The notes under the pieces: generated by a model
The model's database searches: none
Seen by the model: the letters and a program-made list of their open reading frames with translations, nothing else
Told to the model about the DNA's origin: nothing
Program-made: the position numbers and the translations under genes
Part shown: positions 58,045 through 64,000 of the stretch, piece by piece
Layout of the letters: each line of letters opens with the position of its first letter
Position numbering within the stretch: the first letter of the stretch is position 1
Origin: Rheum nobile
Taxonomy: Eukaryota > Streptophyta > Magnoliopsida > Caryophyllales > Polygonaceae
Assembly (NCBI GenBank): GCA_027886185.1
Contig: WOAB01000040.1
Coordinates: 8,308,001 to 8,372,000, forward strand
Direction of reading: 5' to 3'
DNA: 64,000 nucleotides

Positions 58045-58935
58045 GTGTTCTTCTATATTCGCTGTTGGGTTTGTTCACCAGGGAACTTGGCAGGGCGTTT
58101 AAAACTTTCCAGCTTCCACCCTTCTCTAGTCTCATGTACAAAGAAGAGTTCTTCTAGTTTTCTGGGCTAATGTGGTTCTTTACTCTTTAGCTTAGAATTG
58201 GGTGTTTAATTTAGCACTGAGGGATATGGTGTCATGTATAGACTATCTTGTGCAGAGAAATCTCTCTGCTGCTAACTTACCTGTTTCAAAACTGAGTGAT
58301 TTTTCGGTGTGTTCGGTCTTTGAAAATGGGGTGCAAAACGTGAATTTCATCCTATCTCTACGATGTGAGCTGAAACATCTAGCAAACTTTCAGTTAGATG
58401 GGTTTTGTCGAAAGACTCGTTTGGTCAAGATCTAAGCTTTGGCGGGGGCACAAGAAATCAGGTTCGGAGGACCACGTGAGCTTTTTACGTGCTACGAAAT
58501 TATATTCACCTCTTTGTTCAGCAAGGAGAGTTTCCAAGGATCACTTGCTGTCGCTGAACAGTCACTTATTTTTGCACATGGTTACACAAGTCTTGGAAAC
58601 TCTCTATTGCATATCCAACCCACTGGCATTAAGCAGCGCCATTCATTTAATAAATCTCAGATAGACTTATTGGATTATATGTTGAAACCCAGTAGGCTGA
58701 GAATCCCAGAAACAGAGACTCTATCTAGGCACTTATGCATCTCTTTGGGTTTTCATAAAGAAAAAAAGTTCAGTAACTTCAGCTTTCTCTTTTTAACTGT
58801 AAATACAAAGCTCTACATCTCGTGAGCAAACAGGGAGAAAGGGGAAAAGTTCTAGAGTTAAAACCGAAGTGCCACATAAAACTGCATCCAAAAAGTTCAT
58901 AGGTAGTAATATCCTTAATATTAGCAGAGTTTTGA
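58045..58935. other. Convergent 3' UTRs of NF-YA and SEC62
   Basis: No supported gene. NF-YA transcripts from the left and SEC62 transcripts from the right both end here. Short open frames (for example 58398-58825) have no recognisable domain. Confidence 0.5.
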
Positions 58936-61900
58936 TTAGTTGTCCTCTCTGCTTTGTTGGGAGTGATTTTCTTGGACTTCTTCATCCGGAAGAATTTCAA
59001 CTTCATCTGTATCGATGTCTTCTGGTGGAAGTGGAGATTCTTCGTATGAGCTCGACCCATCCCCATTCGTCGTATTGTGGGGATCCGTTTCATTGAATGG
59101 GTCTGTCTGCTGCTTCATCATTCCAGACAAAGCCAGTCGTGGTGACCATTCAAGGACATCATCGATAATATTTGAAACCCGCTTCTGGTACCTGAAAGGT
59201 GAAATGGCGCCGTTAGAGACAAAAAAAAAGTGGGAAAATAGGCATTAAAAGGATTTTATAGATATGCTTAACATATAAAGTATTAGCTTAATTTTGCTGG
59301 CCTTTCAGCATGTTTCCAGCACCGAAAGTATCAAAGAATGCAGTTCAGTTTCTGAAATATTCAGCTACAAGATATAAATACCTGGCTCTAGCAGCCTCAT
59401 CAGGAGCATGATGTCTCAAGACAAATATGACGACAACAGCTACACCAGCATAGAAAAGCCGTGAAGTCCACTTTGGCCCCTCCTCCTCATCCTTCTTTGG
59501 CCAAAACTGGAACAGTTCACGCAATGTTGCTTCTTCTGCAAGAATATTGGGGAATATCCATACACGCTTTCCAAGAATTATCCACAAAGCACCAAAGATT
59601 GCAGCTCTCACTGCAATTGATATGTCCGATATCAATAATGAAAAATGAATGCTGAGGTTACTATATTCCATATTACATGTAGCAACAGATGAAAATGTTG
59701 GCCATATTTTAGACACGAGGTCCCATGTGGTACCAACACAACCAGAAAGTAAAGGCTTTCAAGAGTAAGATAAGGTTTAAGTTTAGGTCCGACAACTGTT
59801 AATGAAATAAAAGGGTATTAACAGGCAAAAAACTTACACAGCAGAAGGCACAGTATCAGTAGCAGAATCCCTGCACATGAGTAGAGCACTACTAGTTTGC
59901 ACCGATGAGGATATACAGGAAACAAGCAAATTGCCAGAGTCAAAACAGGCCAAGAGAAGGAGAGGAGTGTCTGCCATAATGGCCTCCGTTTTTCAAATGT
60001 CCACATGAAGAAGGCATCAGTATCTGAAAAGGTTTGAATCTGCATTAAGATTGAATGCCAGCACTTAGTAAATTCATGGTACAAGTCAGCTAAGGAAACT
60101 ATGATAATTCATGGGGATGGCATGGCAAAGAACATGAAACTACATTTTTTTGTCAAAATTATGTAGCCAAAAGTCAATAATTGTAGTGTGTACACTTGCT
60201 GTAGTAAGCAAGTTTTCACATAGTTAACATGAAAAAGAATTCCAAAATTGGAAACCATGTGCAGGCAGTGTATGGCACAATAGAAAGGGAAGTCAAATGT
60301 GTATAAGCTCCCTCATGGAAAGAAAAAATTACTGAAAACAATACCAGCTCTCACTCCCAGAATTTGCATACTGAAGTCAAAATCAAATTTCTTCAAACTA
60401 TGAACACAAGAGAAACTGTTAAACATGACCAAACATCATAGGATCACAACAAGCTGTATCCCATGGTCTGCCATGAAGAACAGTTTGTGCTTTTGCAGTC
60501 CACACAATTTTTATTTGTTCAATTAGGACCACCATTAAGAAACTCATTTCCAACCGAGTAATAGACAGATAAGAGAACTCAAGCGTTTACTGCCTATAAA
60601 GGATGTTGTAGCATTCTAGCATGCAACAGAAAAAACATATTCCTTTTTCTTCAAGGAAAGATAAGTGAATGCATGATAACTTAATGCAAAATAGGTGTAG
60701 ATATTATCATATAGTCACGAGAGAAATGGTTTTCTTGAGCTTTTTCAATGAAGGGCTTACAGGGAAAATTTCCAAGTGTGCAGGCCATGTAGACAACTTT
60801 TTCTTCCCTGGTCTTAGTGTTTTTACAACCCGGTCACATCTGGCAATGAGGTTTTTCTTCAGCAAGGCATTACCGATATCTTCTGCTTCTAGATTCTTAT
60901 CTTGATCCAATATATCCTTTATCTCCGGATGATTTCTCAAGAAGGCAACAACATCCTTTCCCCTGAAATACTCTACGCGAGTCTCTTGTAAAACAGCCCA
61001 TCTTGACTCTAAATCCTTATGGTCTCTCATCTTCTCAGCAAGCAACAGGTATAAATCTTTCTCAGCAGCTTGTTTCTGAAACATAAAATTATAGTTTGCA
61101 TCAGAACCAATATGACAATGACATTGAAGAAGTATTAATTGATTAATGTACCACACAACACGGTAAAAAAATAGTCCTAGAAATAAGAACTAAATGAAAG
61201 ATGCAAAAATGAAACTGAAAGTGGAAAGGAAAAAAGACAAAATGCATAGCCAGATAGATCAAGCACAACTCGATTCTAAATGCAAGATCAGTAACACAAT
61301 CCCCAAATAATTGCTAAATCATAAAATTTAATCACATTTTCAAGTAATGATATTTATAAATTTACTTGTGCAACTTCTGAAGCAGTATATCAAACTCACA
61401 ACCAGCAAAAGCTTACACTGGGGTATCCCTGGGAAACAAGGTAATTCCCGTTTCTCCCTATCAGAAATTAAACAATCTTTACTCTGCAAATTTCATTACA
61501 AAAATGCAGGTATGGTGTTCTTTTTTTAACAGAACACGCTCGTTAACAACACAGTTTCGAAGCGAATAGTCCCCAGCAATCGACTAATGCTTACCAATCA
61601 ATCAAAAACAGCCATAAGAAGGGAAGATCAAATTAGATTGATACAAGAGCCACAAATTTCGGGTACAAAAGGCTACTTTTCACAAAACTCCACGATTCAA
61701 AAGGAATCAATTCTCGGTATACCGAAAAATCCATCCAACAAATCGTAATAGGAAGATCCAGTCTCCAGAAGATCCAAATTGATAGAAGCCCTAAATCTCC
61801 CTGGTAACAGAAACTCAAATAGTATGCAAGCAAGGGTGGACCTGAGAGATGTGAAGAAGAAAAAAAGGAGAAAATGAGAAAGACGAACCCTAGGAGGGGT

Positions 61901-61972
61901 GTCGCTGCCGCCATTTTGAGCGGCGCCTGCTGATCGTCGAACCTTTTTCTTCTCCGCTCCCGGCTTCTTCAT
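58936..61972 (-). CDS. SEC62: SEC62 homologue, ER protein-translocation component, 361 aa
   Basis: Five exons join in frame: 61972-61889, 61075-60761, 60039-59838, 59610-59382 and 59191-58936 (1086 nt). Sec62 sits in the ER membrane with Sec61/Sec63 and supports post-translational import; plant homologues are also linked to ER-phagy. The basic N-terminus (MKKPGAEKKKVRRSAG) precedes a cytosolic domain (SRWAVLQETRVEYFRGKDVV, about 52-71). Hydrophobic segments are near 158-176 (LLSFSWPVLTLAICLFPVY), 182-213 and 252-265. The C-terminus is acidic (SPLPPEDIDTDEVEILPDEE) and ends REDN. A third hydrophobic stretch is typical of plant Sec62. Splice sites are canonical; no defects seen. Confidence 0.93.
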
Positions 61973-62640
61973 CGCGCTCTCCCTAGCTATCGTTTTTCTT
62001 TCTCCGATACTATTTCCTTTTTATGGGTGATGATATTCACACCCAAACCTTTTTGATATTTCTACTCAATTAATAGATGGACAAAAAAGCCCCTATTTGA
62101 TATTTAGAATTTTAATGTTTTTTTTATCAAATTTCAGTCGTCCCTACCACTTTACCTCTTTCCTCTCTTTTCAACAGGTGGGTTATTTTCATTTTCTTCG
62201 TCTCGCCATTGACGACTTGTCCAACGATCGGCGGTGAGGACTCAACGCGCGTTCCGTGTTCGGGACAACCCTACCACTTCATCTTCTTGCTATCCTTCCA
62301 ACTTGTTCCTTCTCCCTCTCGTTCTAACGACATGAACAAGAAAAAAACAGAGGTGGTTGTGCGGCGACAAGAACGGCGACGATGGTAAACACCAGAATGT
62401 GGTCGTGGCGATGGAGGCTCCAGAATTAGTGTTTCGATTAAGTTTGTAATTAGGACACATGATCTGAAAACTTTGGGAAATTGAGCACAAAGAAGAGAAA
62501 AATAGAAGGGAAAAGGGTTGATTTTGAGTACAAGAGCTGGGGATTTATTACCTTCTTGCATATTGTCTTCAAATTTGAGTAAATTAAGAGTAAAAGAAAT
62601 GGATTCCAACCCTAGCATGCTAAATACATGATTTTTTTCT
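61973..62640. other. SEC62 upstream region
   Basis: It should contain the SEC62 promoter and leader. GGGTGATGATATTCACACCC (62024-62043) is a partial palindrome. No gene is supported; open frames near 62300-62700 lack recognisable domains. Confidence 0.4.
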
Positions 62641-62794
62641 TCTAAATACACGTCATTCTGTACACAATCAATAGGCGTACGCCATTTTATACGTTGTATC
62701 AAAAAAGTACAATTTTTGTACGCTGTATTCTAGCGTAGAATAATTATACAAATACGTATTTTTTTGTTTTTCTAAAATGAACAAAATAGACTTG

Positions 62795-62907
62795 TACGCC
62801 AGAAGAGAGCGTACACCCTTTTCTGGCGTACAGATTGTTGGGCCGGCCATAAATGGGACGGCCCAAACCTGTAGGCCAGAAACGGGCGTACGCCCTTTTC
62901 TGGCGTA
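62795..62907. other. Pair of CGTACGCC/TTCTGGCGTA hairpins
   Basis: Hairpin 1 at 62795-62830 has perfect 10-bp arms (TACGCCAGAA and TTCTGGCGTA). Hairpin 2 at 62872-62907 has the same arms with one mismatch (TAGGCCAGAA). Both enclose CGTAC(A/G)CCC. More GCGTAC words occur at 62675-62750. Confidence 0.85.
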
Positions 62908-62998
62908 TAGGTTAGGTTAAGAGGCCGCGTCGCGTGGCCTCTTCTTCCTCCTCCTTTTCCCTGTATGCGAGACCGACGGCAGCGATCTTCTTCCTTCT

Positions 62999-63075
62999 TC
63001 TCCTCCATTTCACTTATTCGTCCTTCTCCTCCTCCATTTCACTTATTCGTCCTTCTCCTCCTCCATTTCAGTCTT
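62999..63075 (+). repeat. 29-bp tandem repeat, about 2.4 copies
   Basis: CCATTTCACTTATTCGTCC recurs with CCATTT at 63005, 63034 and 63063. CT-rich, directly upstream of an ATG, so probably part of a 5' leader. Confidence 0.85.
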
Positions 63076-63090
63076 CTTCCTTCTCTGACG

Positions 63091-63455
63091 ATGGCGAACA
63101 GTGGCGACCACGCCGGTGAGGCTCCTGGCGGTGAGATTGGCGGCAGACGAGGAGACGGCGGTCCTCCAGGCGGCGTGGAGAGCGCGACGGCTAGCGGCGG
63201 TGCTCCTGGTGGTTCTGCAGAACCGGCCGACGAGTTTGTCGGCGGCGGAGAGGTGGCCGTGGTGGTGGCCGGCGGCGGTACAGATGGCGGCGAGGCGGCG
63301 GCACCTAGTTCTCCGTCCAACAGTGGCGGGGCGGGGTTGAGGGTGAACGAGGTGGTGTCCGGACCCGATTTATCCGAGCCCGTGGCAGATGAAGAGGCGA
63401 ACGCGGAGATGTTCCTGCGACACCCGGTCAAACTTCTACCTAGGATAGTCGAGAG
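63091..63455 (+). CDS. First exon of an unrecognised Gly/Ala-rich protein
   Basis: The ATG at 63091 (MANSGDHAGEAPGGEIGG) follows a CT-rich leader. The exon encodes about 121 residues. Most are low-complexity Gly/Ala/Ser/Pro, ending in a more ordinary segment, EMFLRHPVKLLPRIVER, before a donor GTATGA at 63456. The GC-rich exon next to AT-rich sequence fits a real exon. The family is unknown to me. The second exon lies outside the window. The style (GC-rich exon behind hairpins) recalls the MAIN-like gene at 51-54 kb. Confidence 0.5.
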
Positions 63456-64000
63456 GTATGAACGGAATAGAAATTTATGGATTATAGAAATTGAATTTAT
63501 GAAAATTTAGAATGAAATAAGTATTGAATTTAGAAAGAGGTATTGCATTTAGAAATTGTTGGTATTTTAGAAATTTTTTTATATATTGTATTTGATTCTA
63601 GATTTTTTTATAAAAATTAGGTATTGAAATTTATATTTATGTTACAAAAATTGAATTTGAATTTAGGTATTGAATTTTGGATTTTAGTTATAATAATTAA
63701 ACTTGAATTTAGAAAAACAAAGGAGTCTACTCTTCCACGTTGAATTTAGGATATGAAACTAAATTTGAAAATTTTAGATATTAAAATTTAGAAATTAAGG
63801 AATTTATGTTTTTTATTAAATTGGGATTGAATTTAAAGAATTATATTTGAAATTAGCAAATAAAGATGACAAATTAGGTCTATATTTGAAATTGGCATAT
63901 AATATAGGTATTGAATTATGAAATTTATATTATAATGTTGTAGTTGTTTATGAATTTAAAATTTTGATTAATATGTTATAAAAAGGCTTGTAAAGCCTCG
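63456..64000 (+). other. Probable intron, AT-rich
   Basis: Continues from the donor at 63456 to the window end with recurring TTGAATTT and ATTTAG words. No coding sequence was seen. Confidence 0.45.

Noticed and set aside
62022..62046. TGGGTGATGATATTCACACCCA as a transposon end
   Set aside because: It is a short imperfect palindrome with no partner terminus found in the window.
62271..62702. 143-codon minus-strand frame upstream of SEC62
   Set aside because: No recognisable domain. It spans promoter-like and AT-rich sequence, and overlapping frames are equally open.

Overview
This is a gene-poor, repeat-rich stretch of a flowering-plant nuclear genome, probably a eudicot. The evidence is plant-only retrotransposon families (a Sirevirus-type Ty1/copia, a Tekay/Del-type chromovirus, a plant Helitron), a MAIN-like plant mobile domain gene, plant-type GT-AG introns, and a plant NF-YA gene with a miR169-like site after its stop codon. 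Only two genes look intact: NF-YA (56285-57948, +) and a SEC62 homologue (58936-61972, -). They converge near the right end.

Layout. 1-1989: deletion derivative of a Ty1/copia element. 2000-13229: relic of a calcium-dependent protein kinase (CDPK) gene on the minus strand. Exon 1 (12834-13229) and exon 2 (2000-2119) are separated by an almost 10 kb Sirevirus-like element (2532-12502, 5-bp duplication CACTC) sitting in intron 1, and exon 2 is cut off by the first copia. 13230-15859: AT-rich DNA with a 45-bp tandem repeat. 15860-19700: relic of an RPA1/DUF223-type gene with a 1.37 kb repeat element in its second exon. 20347-28105: degenerate telomere-like repeats, an unrecognised gene relic, a 360-bp tandem array, a long (AG)n microsatellite, GGGCC/AAGCCC modules and a segmental duplication.

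28212-41377: a Ty3/gypsy chromovirus in LTR-internal-LTR-partial internal arrangement. The middle LTR lacks its 3' end, where a second copy of the 1.4-1.5 kb repeat element sits. Both internal regions keep an open 304-codon acidic reading frame upstream of gag. 41378-47489: broken Helitron Rep-helicase, same strand as the RPA relic, with an internal duplication. 48946-49850: TIR-type non-autonomous DNA transposon. 50201-54374: Mutator-like element with 123-bp terminal inverted repeats and strong hairpins, carrying a decayed MAIN-like gene. 54375-62640: the NF-YA and SEC62 region. 62795-64000: a hairpin pair followed by the first exon of an unrecognised Gly/Ala-rich gene, resembling the layout of the MULE-like unit.

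The host genes do not form a pathway. NF-YA is a CCAAT-binding transcription factor subunit and SEC62 an ER protein-translocation component. The most unusual signals are a hexamer (AGTTCC/GGAACT) hand-counted at 53 copies across the Sirevirus, the retained extra ORF in the chromovirus, and GC-rich CCGC/GCGG palindromic blocks recurring in unrelated repeats. All translations, counts and alignments were made by eye; no database search was possible.
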